The notes under the pieces were generated by a model. That model saw nothing but the letters and a program-made list of their open reading frames with translations. It was not told where the DNA came from and searched no databases. Shown in pieces: positions 35,147 to 43,922 of a DNA stretch of 64,000 nucleotides (its first letter is position 1; every line of letters starts with the position of its first letter). A program made the translations under genes and the position numbers. Source of the stretch: Actinomadura terrae (GTDB lineage: Bacteria; Actinomycetota; Actinomycetes; Streptosporangiales; Streptosporangiaceae); NCBI RefSeq assembly GCF_022751215.1, contig NZ_JAICDG010000002.1:992001-1056000 (forward strand), written 5' to 3'.

Positions 35147-35239
35147 GTTGCCTTCGCGTCGGCGAGCGGCGGCGAAGCCCTGCGCGGTGAACGTCCCGGA
35201 GAAGTACAGCCCGAGCGCCTGCCGCCCACCGCCGGAAGC

Positions 35240-36087
35240 GCCGCCGCCCACCTCGCAGGTGCTGGGAGCGCGGGCCGCGTGTTGCTGGGCCACCTCGTGC
35301 CGGTCGGGGGACGCCCCGCCGCTTGTGCCGGGCGTGCCGCGAGCCGGGGCCGCGCGTTGCTCGCCACGTTGCACCGACCGACGGCCGCCCTGGTGCCGGC
35401 GTCGCCCCGCCTCTCCGGTTGACGCGCAGCCCCCGCTGGACGTGTCGCGAGCTGAGCTGCGCGGCTGGGGGCGTCGTGCCGGACAGGGCCGCGCCTGCGA
35501 CCAGTACGCCGCCCACCGCCAACCCGCAGATCTGCATGAGGCCGTCGGTCATGGCGAGGACGGGCCGTCCGAGCAGGTAGCCCTCCGCCGCGAAAACGTC
35601 GGTGAGCAGCCCGTGCCTGACCCGCCGATCGGTGGAGGCGCCGCGACTTGCGCCGCCCGTGCCGCGAGTCCGGGCCGTGCTTTGCCTCGCCAGGTCGCAC
35701 CGATCGGCCGATGCGACCGGCAGGAGCGGACCGGCCGCGATCACCAGGTAGGGCGCGCCGAGCAGCGCGTACAGCAGGACGATGAGCCACCCCCGCCACG
35801 CGTCCGGGACTAAGCGTCCGACTGCCGACATCCCAAGGGCGGAGTAGGCGAACAGCCCCCCCGCGTCCCGGGGCGCGTACAACACGAACAGCAACTCGCA
35901 GCCGACGACGAGCCCCTCCGGCAAGCCCAGCGCGAGGTAGACGCGCTGCTATCCCGACCGCGTCCACAGCTGCCGCGTTGCTCCGCCAGGCCGCGCCCAC
36001 CATCGGACGCGCCGCCACCCGTCCCGGACGTGCTGCGAGCCGGGGCCGCGCGTTGTTCGGCCACGCTGCACCGACCAAGGGCCGCCC
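35240..36087. repeat. dispersed ~58-bp repeats
   Basis: Related copies lie at about 35259-35311, 35333-35390, 35659-35710 and 36029-36087, with a partial one near 35968-36010. The two closest share GCGAGCCGGGGCCGCGCGTT and then GTTGCACCGACC or GCTGCACCGACC. They are spread through decayed sequence, and one copy lies inside the MFS remnant without breaking its frame. No gene other than the remnant is supported from 35076 to 36145. Confidence 0.7.
35430..35948 (-). pseudogene. MFS transporter remnant carrying an inserted repeat
   Basis: Minus-strand translation gives clear MFS fragments. The first is VYLALGLPEGLVVGCELLFV...FAYSALGMSAVGRLVPDAWRG and the membrane stretch WLIVLLYALLGAPYLVI (about 35712-35948). 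After about 30 residues encoded by a repeat copy, the frame resumes with LLTDVFAAEGYLLGRPVLAM and TDGLMQICGLAVGGVLVAG (about 35430-35618). A TAG precedes the first fragment and repeats replace the missing N- and C-terminal parts. It encodes only about a third of a normal 12-helix transporter. It may be a lost exporter of the cluster. Confidence 0.6.
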
Positions 36088-36145
36088 CCGCGTCGCCCGC
36101 GACCAGTACGCCGTCTGACGCCGGGGGTCGAGGACGGGGCGTGGG

Positions 36146-37399
36146 TTAGCTGAGCTGGAAGACGTGGTCCTTCAGGTCCTGGACGAGTCGGTAGTCGCGC
36201 ATCATCGCTTCGTCCGTTTCGGCGCGCAGGTAGACGCGCATGGTGCTTGTTCGCAGGTCGACGGTGGGACGGATACGGTCGCCCTCCCGCAGTTTGAGGA
36301 GCACGCCGTACACGCCGGGTAGGTTCTCGATCTGCTTCACGACCGTCCAGTCGATTCGGGCGACGACGCCGTCCTGAGTGGTCGGGGTCGCGTAGACGCC
36401 TGCGGCGAGGAGGCGGGTGTAGCGGCGGCCTGCGCGGTCGCGGAGGAACGTTTCGGGGCTGGTGTAGGCGAGTGCGGTCAGGGCGGCCTGGTTGCCGCCT
36501 AGGCACTCGTCGTGGAAGCCGGGGTCCAGGTGGCTCGCTAGGCGGGCGCCGGCCTCGATTAGTGTCGGGCCGTCCGGGGTGACGATCACCTCGGCGTGGG
36601 CGGGGCCGTGGTCGATGCCGAGTGCGTCGAGGGCGCTGCCGACGTAGGGGATCAGGTCCGCCACCACGTCCTCGTCTGGAGCGACGAGGAGTTCGAGATC
36701 GTAGGCGTTGCGGGTGCCGAGCAGCCGCTTCTGCGACCGCCAGACCCCGCAGGTGTAGCGGGCGCCCCGGCAGCACACCATGTCGACGACGTACTCGGTG
36801 CCCGCCAGATACGACTGGACGAGGACGGCCGTGTTCGGCTCGCCGTAGACGGTCCGGGAGCGGAGCACGGTCTCCGCCGCGTCCCGGACCTGGTCGGCGT
36901 CCGCGCAGATCTCCACGCCGTCGGTACCGGACGAGGCCAGCGGCTTGACCACCACCGGGTAGGCGCCGCGGCTTTCGGCCCAGGCGACCGCTTCCGGTGC
37001 GTTCGAGGCGCGGACCTGCTCGGCGCATCGGACCCCGGCCCGGCGCAGCGCCTCGGTCATCTCGAACTTGTCGCGGCGGGCCGCGGACAGCGCCGTGCCG
37101 TTGGTCGGCAGGCCGAGGCGCTCGGACAGCTCGTCCGCCAGCGGGACGCCCGGCTCCTGCCCGGCGCCCACCGCGATCGGGTCGAGCGCGGCGAGCCGGG
37201 CGGCCGTCGCCGCGGGGTCCGCGCAGAGCAGGGAGGGACGGTAGGCGGCGAGGCCCGTCCCGGCGATGGTGCTCCGGACGTGGACGACGTCGACGCCGAG
37301 CCGGTCGAAGGCCGAGGGCAGGAAGCTGCCGATGGAGGAGGCGTCCACCAGGACGGCGGTCGGGCGGGTCGGGGGCGGGGTGCGGTTCGCTGCTGCCAT
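36146..37399 (-). CDS. ATP-grasp ligase
   Basis: A 417-residue ATP-grasp enzyme of the carboxylate-amine ligase group, which joins an acyl phosphate to an amine or alcohol. The lid and ATP motifs are VVVKPLASSGTDGVEI, VLVQSYLAGTEYVVDM, HAEVIVTPDGPTLIEAGARL and the metal-binding end of that segment. It resembles the BacD/carbamoyl-phosphate-synthase-like ligases found in dipeptide and nucleoside antibiotic clusters. MAAANRTPPP at 37399 has GGCAGG ahead; the frame extends 30 codons upstream across the promoter. It is divergent from the GT4 gene, with an inverted repeat between. A role in amide formation or release of the assembly-line product is inferred. Confidence 0.9.
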   Translation of the reverse strand: MAAANRTPPPTRPTAVLVDASSIGSFLPSAFDRLGVDVVHVRSTIAGTGLAAYRPSLLCADPAATAARLAALDPIAVGAGQEPGVPLADELSERLGLPTNGTALSAARRDKFEMTEALRRAGVRCAEQVRASNAPEAVAWAESRGAYPVVVKPLASSGTDGVEICADADQVRDAAETVLRSRTVYGEPNTAVLVQSYLAGTEYVVDMVCCRGARYTCGVWRSQKRLLGTRNAYDLELLVAPDEDVVADLIPYVGSALDALGIDHGPAHAEVIVTPDGPTLIEAGARLASHLDPGFHDECLGGNQAALTALAYTSPETFLRDRAGRRYTRLLAAGVYATPTTQDGVVARIDWTVVKQIENLPGVYGVLLKLREGDRIRPTVDLRTSTMRVYLRAETDEAMMRDYRLVQDLKDHVFQLS

Positions 37400-37451
37400 G
37401 ACGCTGCCTGCCTCGTGCGGGAGCCTGGTTGACAGAAGGTTGCCAGATGGC

Positions 37452-37466
37452 TTGCCTTGTTGGCAA
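37452..37466. promoter_or_regulatory. cluster operator, ATP-grasp/GT4 divergent promoter
   Basis: TTGCCTTGTTGGCAA is an inverted repeat with five central bases and perfect TTGCC/GGCAA arms; TTGCCA also occurs just before it at 37440. It lies between the two divergent start codons. Confidence 0.65.
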
Positions 37467-37487
37467 TCAGAGAAGCCGGAGGCGGCC

Positions 37488-38726
37488 ATGCGAGTTCTGA
37501 TCCATTCGGCGTTCCCGCCGTTGCGCGGCCGTCCGACCGGCGGCGCCCAGCGTTACGCGGACGGCCTGCTGACCGCGCAGGAGGGCAGCGGCTTACGGTT
37601 CACCTGGGCGTGCCCGCCCGTGCCGGACGCCCAGCGCCCCTTCGTCCGGCGGGACGTGAAGGTCGTCGACGAGCTGCGCGCCGTCGACGGCCTGCGGGTG
37701 GCGGGCGCGCCCGGCACCGCCGAGACGACCGGTCCCGTCGAGGTCCACCACGACCTGTGCCTGCTGGCCCGGCTCGCCGTCGACGCGGACGTCGTGGTCA
37801 CCATCGACGTGCACTTCCCGCTGCGCACCGGCGTGCCGGTCGTCCTGTGGCTGAACAACCTCGGCTACCCGCCGGAGACCCGCAGCGTGTTCGGCCTGAA
37901 CTGGGACGCGGCGGTCGTGCCGTCCGACTACCTCGCCCGCTGCCTGCGCGCCTACCTGCCCGCCGAGCGCTGGTGCGGCGTGCCGCCCCCGGTGCGGGTG
38001 ATCAGCCCGGGCCTGGACGTCCACGAAATGGACGCGCCGAACCCGGACGACGGCCCCTGCCTGACGTTCCCGCACCGTCCCGACCCGGGCAAGGGGTTCG
38101 GCACGGCGGCGCGGGCCGTGGCGGAGCTGCGCCGTCGCGGACATGGCCACCGGCTGCTCGTGCCCGAGCCGCCGCCGGGCCGCCTGCTGCCCCAGCACCG
38201 CGAGCACGTCCGGGAGCGCCGGGCGTTGGTGCGGCGGCTCGGGCTGGAGGGCGCGGTCGCCTTCCACGACTGGGTCCCCGGCGAGCGCATGCCCGGCTAC
38301 CTGCGCCGCGGGCAGTGGGCGCTGTGCCCGAGCGAGCTGCCGGAGTCGTTCGGGCTGGCGATGGTCGAGCCGCTCGCGGTCGGCGTCCCGGTGATCGCGA
38401 CGCCCGCGGGCGCGGTCGCCGAGACCGTTCCTCCGGGGCACGGGGTCGAGCTCGTCGAGTTCGGCGACTGGCACGCCGTCGCCGACCGCGTCGAGCGCGG
38501 CCTGCCCCGGGAGGAGGTCGAGCGGGGGCGCGCCTACGTGGCGCGCGAACTCGGCTGGGAGCGCTGCGCCTCAGGCTGGCGGGACGCCTTGGCCGCGACT
38601 CGCAAGTCCTACGCCCAGCTCGTCCCCGGGCCGGTCGCGTCCGATCCGCCCTGGATCCGGACAATGCCGTCGGGACGGCGGTGGCACGACTACGAGCAGC
38701 GCTTCCTGCCCGAGGACGAGGGGTAA
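37488..38726 (+). CDS. GT4-family glycosyltransferase
   Basis: A 412-residue GT-B glycosyltransferase. The N-terminal domain starts MRVLIHSAFPPLRGRPTGGA, where GGA is the acceptor-side glycine loop. The C-terminal nucleotide-sugar site shows ALCPSELPESFGLAMVEPLA with the E-x(7)-E motif, then GVPVIATPAG. A GGAGG site precedes the ATG at 37488. It is divergent from the ATP-grasp gene and convergent with the LuxR-type regulator. It would transfer a sugar from a nucleotide donor to the cluster product in the cytoplasm; the identity is not readable. Confidence 0.9.
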   Translation: MRVLIHSAFPPLRGRPTGGAQRYADGLLTAQEGSGLRFTWACPPVPDAQRPFVRRDVKVVDELRAVDGLRVAGAPGTAETTGPVEVHHDLCLLARLAVDADVVVTIDVHFPLRTGVPVVLWLNNLGYPPETRSVFGLNWDAAVVPSDYLARCLRAYLPAERWCGVPPPVRVISPGLDVHEMDAPNPDDGPCLTFPHRPDPGKGFGTAARAVAELRRRGHGHRLLVPEPPPGRLLPQHREHVRERRALVRRLGLEGAVAFHDWVPGERMPGYLRRGQWALCPSELPESFGLAMVEPLAVGVPVIATPAGAVAETVPPGHGVELVEFGDWHAVADRVERGLPREEVERGRAYVARELGWERCASGWRDALAATRKSYAQLVPGPVASDPPWIRTMPSGRRWHDYEQRFLPEDEG

Positions 38727-38785
38727 GGACGCGCCCGTCAGCTCACGATGCCGGGCCGGGGCCGGTGTGGTCTCGGCCGCGCCGG

Positions 38786-39886
38786 TCAGGTCACGATGCC
38801 CGGGCCCGGGCTGGCACCGGGGCCTAGCGGCCGTCCACGGGTGCCGGACGGTGTGGTCTCGGCCGCGTGTTCGCCGTCGTCGGGCCGGTCGCCCTCCGAA
38901 CGGAGAATGCCGCGTTCCACCGCCCGCACCCCCGCCTGGAACCTGCTCCGCGCGCCAAGCATCTGCATCAGCTCGGCGGTGATGCGGCGCGTCGTCCGCA
39001 GCGACACCCCGAGGCGGCGCGCGATCGTCTCGTCGGTGTGCCCGTCGGCGAGCAGCCGCAGCACGGCCAGCTGCTGCGGGGTCAGGTCGTCGCCGCCCCG
39101 CCGCCGGGGATGGCTGAGGCTCAGCTCGGCGGACTTGTCCCAGACGGCCTCGAAGTGCTCGCACAGCGCGTTGACGATCCCGGTGCCGCGCACCAGCAGC
39201 GCGCCCGAGGACTCCTCGTCGGGGTCGACCGGGACGAGCGCCGCCTCCCGGTCGTAGATCAGCAGCCGCTGCGACAGCGCGCCGTAGGTGCGCACCAGCG
39301 CGCCCGCCTCCGAGAGCCACTGCGCGTACTCAAGGGTGAGGCTGTCGTTGTAGATGCTCTGCACGTACACGGTGCGGACGAGGACGCCGCGCCGCAGGAT
39401 CGCCTGGTCGAGCGGGCGGCTCGCCTCCATCGCCTCCCGGTTCTGCGCGCCGCGCGGCGCGAACGCCATCAGCTCCGCCTCGCATGCGGCGGCGAGCTCC
39501 TCGATGCGCAGCCGGACCTCGTCCAGGCCCGCCAGGTGCTCGACCTCGGGATGCTGGAGGTGGCGCTGCCGGGAGTGCTGTTCGATCAGTTCCATCACGG
39601 CGCGCCGGTTGGCGGCCAGCTCCTGCTGGCGCCGCAGCAGCTCCTGCTCCTCGCGGGCGAGCAGGGAGGAGAAGCCCACGGCGGGGTTGACGGCGAGCAG
39701 CGTCTCCGGCTGCTCCCACGAGGGCCGCACCAGCGACAACTCCGCGAGCTCGTCCAGGACGCCGCGCACCTGTTCCGGGGACCAGCCCAGCAGGTCGCCC
39801 AGTTGGCCGACCCCGTACTTGGGGTTGTCGAGTATCGCCCGGTACAGCCTCGCCGCGTCCGACCGCAACCCGATGGACTCGAACAC
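38786..39886 (-). CDS. LuxR-type regulator with TrmB-like N-terminal HTH
   Basis: A 366-residue regulator in which a winged-helix TrmB-like module (DAARLYRAILDNPKYGVGQLGDLLGWSP...) precedes a coiled-coil-like stretch and a sensor domain. The C-terminal LuxR HTH reads LTPQQLAVLRLLADGHTDE...VSLRTTRRITAELMQMLG. GTG at 39886, giving (M)FESIGLRSDAARLYRAI, has GGGAGG ahead and is preferred over a start 25 codons earlier. This architecture is common for pathway-specific regulators in actinomycete clusters. It is the leading candidate to bind the TTGCC-N5..7-GGCAA sites, although none is clear at its own promoter. Confidence 0.9.
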   Translation of the reverse strand: MFESIGLRSDAARLYRAILDNPKYGVGQLGDLLGWSPEQVRGVLDELAELSLVRPSWEQPETLLAVNPAVGFSSLLAREEQELLRRQQELAANRRAVMELIEQHSRQRHLQHPEVEHLAGLDEVRLRIEELAAACEAELMAFAPRGAQNREAMEASRPLDQAILRRGVLVRTVYVQSIYNDSLTLEYAQWLSEAGALVRTYGALSQRLLIYDREAALVPVDPDEESSGALLVRGTGIVNALCEHFEAVWDKSAELSLSHPRRRGGDDLTPQQLAVLRLLADGHTDETIARRLGVSLRTTRRITAELMQMLGARSRFQAGVRAVERGILRSEGDRPDDGEHAAETTPSGTRGRPLGPGASPGPGIVT

Positions 39887-40284
39887 ACCGCCTCCCTGGG
39901 CACGCGTCGGGTACCACCGAGTCTCTCGTGCGGCGTGTTTGTTAGCAACCTTTACAGTCAAGCCATAATAATCTTCTATCCGTTCCGGCTATCACCAGGC
40001 CGTTGATGAAACGGTAGTGGAGATGCCCCCCGTGCCCAGGTGCCTGACCTGGAAGGATGGTCATGGCCCACCCTTTTCGGGCAGCCGATTAGGGGGCGGC
40101 CCGCCGTGGCGCGACGGTAGGGGTTGACATGCGGCGCCGGTTCTGATTCGCCCGGACGGGTGGGAAGCGTGTCACTTTCCTGCCACTGCATGCATCTGAC
40201 AGCGCGCCATGGCACCCGTGTTTTTGCATCAATTTTAAGCTGGTCAGGATAGGCCAGCGGCGGTCGATGTCGACCAGGGATCGA
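39887..40284. promoter_or_regulatory. divergent promoter region of two regulators
   Basis: 398 bases without a gene between the LuxR-type and ROK-type regulator genes. It contains the inverted repeat CCAGGT-GCCTG-ACCTGG (40036-40052), a TTGACA at 40125 and an AT-rich segment near 40220-40250. A promoter with TTGCAT at 40227 and GATAGG 18 bases on is possible for the plus-strand gene. Confidence 0.45.
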
Positions 40285-41859
40285 ATGGTGTACATAGTCA
40301 AAGCCAGACTGACCGGTCAGTCACCCGGGGGCGCGCAGCGGATCGCCTCCAGCCTGCGGACCTTCGTCGCCCAGGGCAACGGCGTGGAGCACCTGCACGC
40401 CAAGCTCGAACCGGACGCGACGGAGGTCGTCTTCTTCCTGCTGGCGGAGACGGCGCGCCGGGCCGAGGCGATGACCGTCGAGATCTGCCTGCGGGCGATG
40501 CGCATGGCGGGCTGCCAGGACTGGTCCGTCGCGCAGTGCATGGTCACGGTCGTCGACCAGGCCGAGGAGCTCATCCTGTCGGACCGCCCCCCGCCCGAGG
40601 ACGAGCCCAACGGCGGCGCCCCGGCCCGTCCGGCCGCCCCGGCCGACCCCTGCGACGCCGGGCATCTGGACGAGCCGTGCGTCGGCGCCGACGCCTGCGC
40701 CGCCGAACCGGACCCCGCCCCGCCGCCGTCCGCGCTCGGCGGGCGGGCGCCGAGGATTCCGGCGCGGGTGCCGTCCACGCGGATGCTCAGGTCGATGAAC
40801 GAGCGGTACGTGCTGAGCCTGATCAGGCAGCTCGAAACGGTGTCGCGCGCCGACCTGGCGCGGCTGTCGGGGCTGTCGAAGCCCACGGTCTCCTCGGTGG
40901 TGGCGAACCTGGAGACGCGCGGCCTCGTCGAGCGGTCCGGGCACCGGGCGGGCTGCCCCGGCCGGGCCCCCACGCTGTTCACGGTTGGGCACAACGCCGG
41001 CTGGGTGCTCGGCGTGGAGGTGCGGGACGGCGCCGCGCACTGGGCCGTCTCGCGGATCGACGGCAAGGCGCGCTCGACGCGGGTGTCGGCGCTGCGCGGC
41101 GAGCAGACCCTCGCCGGCGTCGCGGCGGAGGTCGATCTCGTCTGCCGCCAGGCCGAGATCACGCGGGCCGACCTCGCGTGCGTGGTCGCCGGGTTCTCCT
41201 CGGCGCCGTGCGAGACGGCGGACGCGCCGCCGCGCCGGACCTGCCACGCCACCCTCGACCGCGCCCTCCACCGGCTCTTCGGCCCGCGCTACTCGGCGCG
41301 CCGGGGCGTGGAGATGGAGGTGCTGTTCCGCTACCGGGAGGGCCGGCGGGCTCCCGCCGCGTCAGTGAGCACCACCGTCTACGTGACGGTGGAGTCGTCG
41401 GTCGACATCGGCGTGCTCAACGACGGCGCCCTCCACCCGCCGGACGCCTCGGTCTGCACCCCCGGGGCGTCCCGGGGGAGCGCGCCCTCCGATCTCGAAC
41501 GCATCGTGGCGGCGCGCGGCGGCGGGCCCGTCATGCGTCCGCGGGAGCTGGCGGACGCGGTCGGACGCGGCGACGCGCGCGCGACGGAGCTGCTCGCGGA
41601 GCTGGCGGTGCTGACCGCGCGGCTGCTGCGCCCGGTGCTGGCGATCGCGCGCCCCGGGCTGCTGGTGTTCGCCGGACGGCTCGCGGAGGTGCCGGGGTTC
41701 GTGGACGCGGTGCGGGCGGAGCTGGCCGGAACCGCGCCCGGCGGCATGCCGCCGATGGAGGTCGGCGGGGGCGGCGGCGAGGCGGTGCTGGACGGCTGCC
41801 TCGTCGAGGCCTGCGACCTGGCCTGGCAGCACATATTCGACGGGCTGGCGGGGGTGTGA
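40285..41859 (+). CDS. ROK-family regulator with an extra N-terminal domain
   Basis: About 524 residues. ATG at 40285 follows AGGGA; an in-frame ATG at 40267 would add six. Residues 1-105 form a small alpha/beta domain (MVYIVKARLTG, then HLHAKLEPDATEVVFFLLAETARRAEAMTVEIC). Stand-alone proteins of this sort are scattered in actinomycetes, function unknown. A Pro/Ala-rich linker leads to a MarR-like winged helix (ETVSRADLARLSGLSKPTVSSVVANLETRGLVER). The C-terminal ROK domain is degenerate: the sugar-kinase phosphate motif is not evident. Probably a DNA-binding sensor rather than a kinase. The fusion is unusual. Confidence 0.82.
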   Translation: MVYIVKARLTGQSPGGAQRIASSLRTFVAQGNGVEHLHAKLEPDATEVVFFLLAETARRAEAMTVEICLRAMRMAGCQDWSVAQCMVTVVDQAEELILSDRPPPEDEPNGGAPARPAAPADPCDAGHLDEPCVGADACAAEPDPAPPPSALGGRAPRIPARVPSTRMLRSMNERYVLSLIRQLETVSRADLARLSGLSKPTVSSVVANLETRGLVERSGHRAGCPGRAPTLFTVGHNAGWVLGVEVRDGAAHWAVSRIDGKARSTRVSALRGEQTLAGVAAEVDLVCRQAEITRADLACVVAGFSSAPCETADAPPRRTCHATLDRALHRLFGPRYSARRGVEMEVLFRYREGRRAPAASVSTTVYVTVESSVDIGVLNDGALHPPDASVCTPGASRGSAPSDLERIVAARGGGPVMRPRELADAVGRGDARATELLAELAVLTARLLRPVLAIARPGLLVFAGRLAEVPGFVDAVRAELAGTAPGGMPPMEVGGGGGEAVLDGCLVEACDLAWQHIFDGLAGV

Positions 41860-42028
41860 GCGGGCGCCGCGCCGCCCCCGGCGAGTACTCCGGGCGACCG
41901 GCCCTTGATCAGCCAGTGACATGCTAATGCCATTGCAGGGTCGTGACACTCGCCGCCTCTTGGCTTCCGATTGGAACCTATCAAGAATCACCTGTGAAAG
42001 AACTTCGAGGTTTCAAGGGAGTGGAACA

Positions 42029-42112
42029 GTGATCATCACGATGCTTCGGAGCGGTCATTTCATGTTCACCTCCGAAGGAGGAGATTCGTCGGGCACCAAT
42101 GGCTGGGGTTGA
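42029..42112 (+). CDS. candidate 27-residue peptide gene
   Basis: GTG at 42029 has AAGGGAG ahead and opens a 27-codon frame whose product ends GGDSSGTNGWG; the frame continues upstream to an ATG at 41921. A promoter-like TTGGCT...TATCAA pair lies about 50-75 bases before it, in unusually AT-rich sequence. The Gly/Ser/Asn-rich tail looks like a small processed or regulatory peptide, but there is no modifying enzyme beside it and no family match. It could be chance. Confidence 0.3.
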   Translation: MIITMLRSGHFMFTSEGGDSSGTNGWG

Positions 42113-42534
42113 AGCGCGACGGGGTCCGTGGCGGAGAATCCGATGCGTCTCGCCTGGAAAGGCGCAGGGTCGTGAGGGGGCCGCGGGGCCGCGCGGCGGA
42201 GGCCCGGGCGGCGCCAGGGGCGGCCTGCTCCCACGCGGCGACGGCGGTGGCCGCGCCCCGGCCGGGCCCGGCCTGCCCGGCCGCGACTCCGGCGGCGCCC
42301 GCCCTCGGCGGATGTGCGCGGCCGCGCGGTGTGCTCGATCATCAGGGGGTATGGGATTTCATCGCACTTGTCCTTTTCTGTGGCGCGTGCGGTGTCCTCG
42401 ACGCTTCCCTGCGCGCCCAGGCGGCGGCCGTGGAGCGGATTAGCGGAAAGCGCCTCGCGCCCGCGCCGCGCGGAGCGCGGCATTCCGGAGCCCCGGGGCC
42501 GCTCCTGGCGGCGGCGGTCGGCCTGGGAGTGGCG

Positions 42535-42834
42535 ATGACCGCGGACGAGGGCCCCGTGGCCGAGGACGTCCTCGGCTACCTGCTGCTGGGCCTCGGCCTC
42601 GCCGACACGGTCCCCGCGCACGGCGGGGCCGGGTCGCCGCCCGACCCGTCCAGCAAGCCCAACTCGCCCGCCAAGCCCAACCCGCCCAACCCGCCCAACT
42701 CGCCCGCCGAGCCCAGCACGTCCGGCGCGCCCGTCCCGGCGTGCCCGTTGCCGAAGTCGGCATCCGGTTGGCACGACCGCCTCACCCGCGAGCGGACGCC
42801 GCCCATGGACGGACTGGAGATCGACTGGCCGTGA
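42535..42834 (+). CDS. hypothetical protein with Pro/Asn-rich tail
   Basis: From about 42490 the frame has strongly biased third positions. It ends 21 bases before a strong hairpin, which supports a real plus-strand gene. ATG at 42535 has GGGAG seven bases ahead and yields 99 residues. These comprise a short hydrophobic segment (DVLGYLLLGLGLADTVPA), then repeats of S/N/A-K-P-N-(S/P)-P, then a charged end. The frame stays open upstream to 42109, so an N-terminal extension with another hydrophobic stretch (VWDFIALVLFCGACGVLDA) is possible. Function unknown. 41860-42028 holds promoter-like AT-rich sequence only. Confidence 0.45.
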   Translation: MTADEGPVAEDVLGYLLLGLGLADTVPAHGGAGSPPDPSSKPNSPAKPNPPNPPNSPAEPSTSGAPVPACPLPKSASGWHDRLTRERTPPMDGLEIDWP

Positions 42835-42855
42835 GCGGCCACTAAGGGGATCGGC

Positions 42856-42887
42856 GAAGGCCGGCGGCTGACGAGCCGCCGGCCTTC
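42856..42887 (+). terminator. strong hairpin terminator
   Basis: A 14-bp perfect stem, GAAGGCCGGCGGCT with AGCCGCCGGCCTTC, and a four-base loop. It closes the transcription unit before the PhyH promoter. Confidence 0.8.
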
Positions 42888-42961
42888 CGTGCTGCCTGGA
42901 CGCGGCCGGCCCGGGAGGCCGCCGCGCCCGCGCATGGTCACAACCGGTCTTTGGCACCTTC

Positions 42962-42977
42962 TTGCCAACTTAGGCAA
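42962..42977. promoter_or_regulatory. cluster operator before PhyH gene
   Basis: TTGCCAACTTAGGCAA with six central bases. Flanking TTGGCA (42951), TGCCAA (42983) and TTGCCA (42995) give several further half-sites within 50 bases, the densest such cluster in the window. Confidence 0.65.
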
Positions 42978-43074
42978 ACCTGTGCCAACATCGGTTGCCA
43001 GAAGCTCCGGGGGCGCCCCACCGAGCCCGACATCACGGCAGCACGCGTATCACGACGCGGAGCGGAGGCCCGGC

Positions 43075-43881
43075 ATGACCTCGCGAACCTCATTCGCCCC
43101 GGAGCGGCCCTTTCCCCTGGAGGCCGCCCAGATCGACCGGTTCACCCGGCTCGGTTACCTCGTCCTTCCCGCCTTCCTGCCCGATGACCTGGTCGAACGG
43201 CTGAAGCCCGAGGCCGACCGCTGGGTGGACGAGGGCCTGCGGGACGCATCCATCCAGGCCTGCGTCGACCCCGCCGTGCAGGGCCCGCCGCCCGTCCTGG
43301 AGATCGAGCTGGCGGCGCACGGCGAACTCGTCGGCCACCCGCCGCTGATGGACGTCCTCGCCCAGCTCATGGGCCCGGAGTTCGTCTTCCACCACATGCA
43401 CTCGCACCGGCAGGACCCCGGGGTCCCGGGCAAGAACTGGCACCACGACTACGAGCAGAACCCGCAGGCCGAGCGCACCCACACGATGATCCACACGCTG
43501 CACTACCTGGACGGGATCGACGCGGGCACGGCGCCGCTCGCGGTGCTGCCCGGGTCGCAGCACGAGGTGGCGGCCAAGGACGCCCGCGACGGCCACGGCA
43601 CCGCCGAGCTGCCGGGCGAGGTCGTCATCGACCGGCTGCCGCCCGGCTCGACGGTCGTGCTGCACTCCGCGCTGTTCCACGCCCGGCGCCCGAACCCCCG
43701 CCAGGGCGACCGGCCCCGCTACCTGATCGACACCTCGTACTGCCAGGTGGGCCACCGCTGGCCGCCGGTCAAGCCGTTCTGGCGCCACATGCTGCGGCGC
43801 GGCCGGGACCTCGGGCTCGACCGGGGCCGCCCGGAGCTGTTCGCCGAGCGCCACTTCGAGGAGTACGTCCGGCCGGCCTGA
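43075..43881 (+). CDS. PhyH-family Fe(II)/2-oxoglutarate dioxygenase
   Basis: A 268-residue phytanoyl-CoA-dioxygenase-like enzyme. Iron ligands: His123 and Asp125 in NWHHDYEQ and the distal His202 in HSALFHARRPN; Arg residues after it should hold 2-oxoglutarate. ATG at 43075 has GGAGG eight bases ahead. It begins the unit PhyH-deacetylase-oxidase, under the cluster operator repeats. It is a likely hydroxylase, or oxidative cyclase, of a sugar or amino-acid part of the product. Confidence 0.92.
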   Translation: MTSRTSFAPERPFPLEAAQIDRFTRLGYLVLPAFLPDDLVERLKPEADRWVDEGLRDASIQACVDPAVQGPPPVLEIELAAHGELVGHPPLMDVLAQLMGPEFVFHHMHSHRQDPGVPGKNWHHDYEQNPQAERTHTMIHTLHYLDGIDAGTAPLAVLPGSQHEVAAKDARDGHGTAELPGEVVIDRLPPGSTVVLHSALFHARRPNPRQGDRPRYLIDTSYCQVGHRWPPVKPFWRHMLRRGRDLGLDRGRPELFAERHFEEYVRPA

Positions 43882-43922
43882 CCGGCGTTCGTCATCCGAC
43901 CATCTGTTCAGGGAGGAACTGG

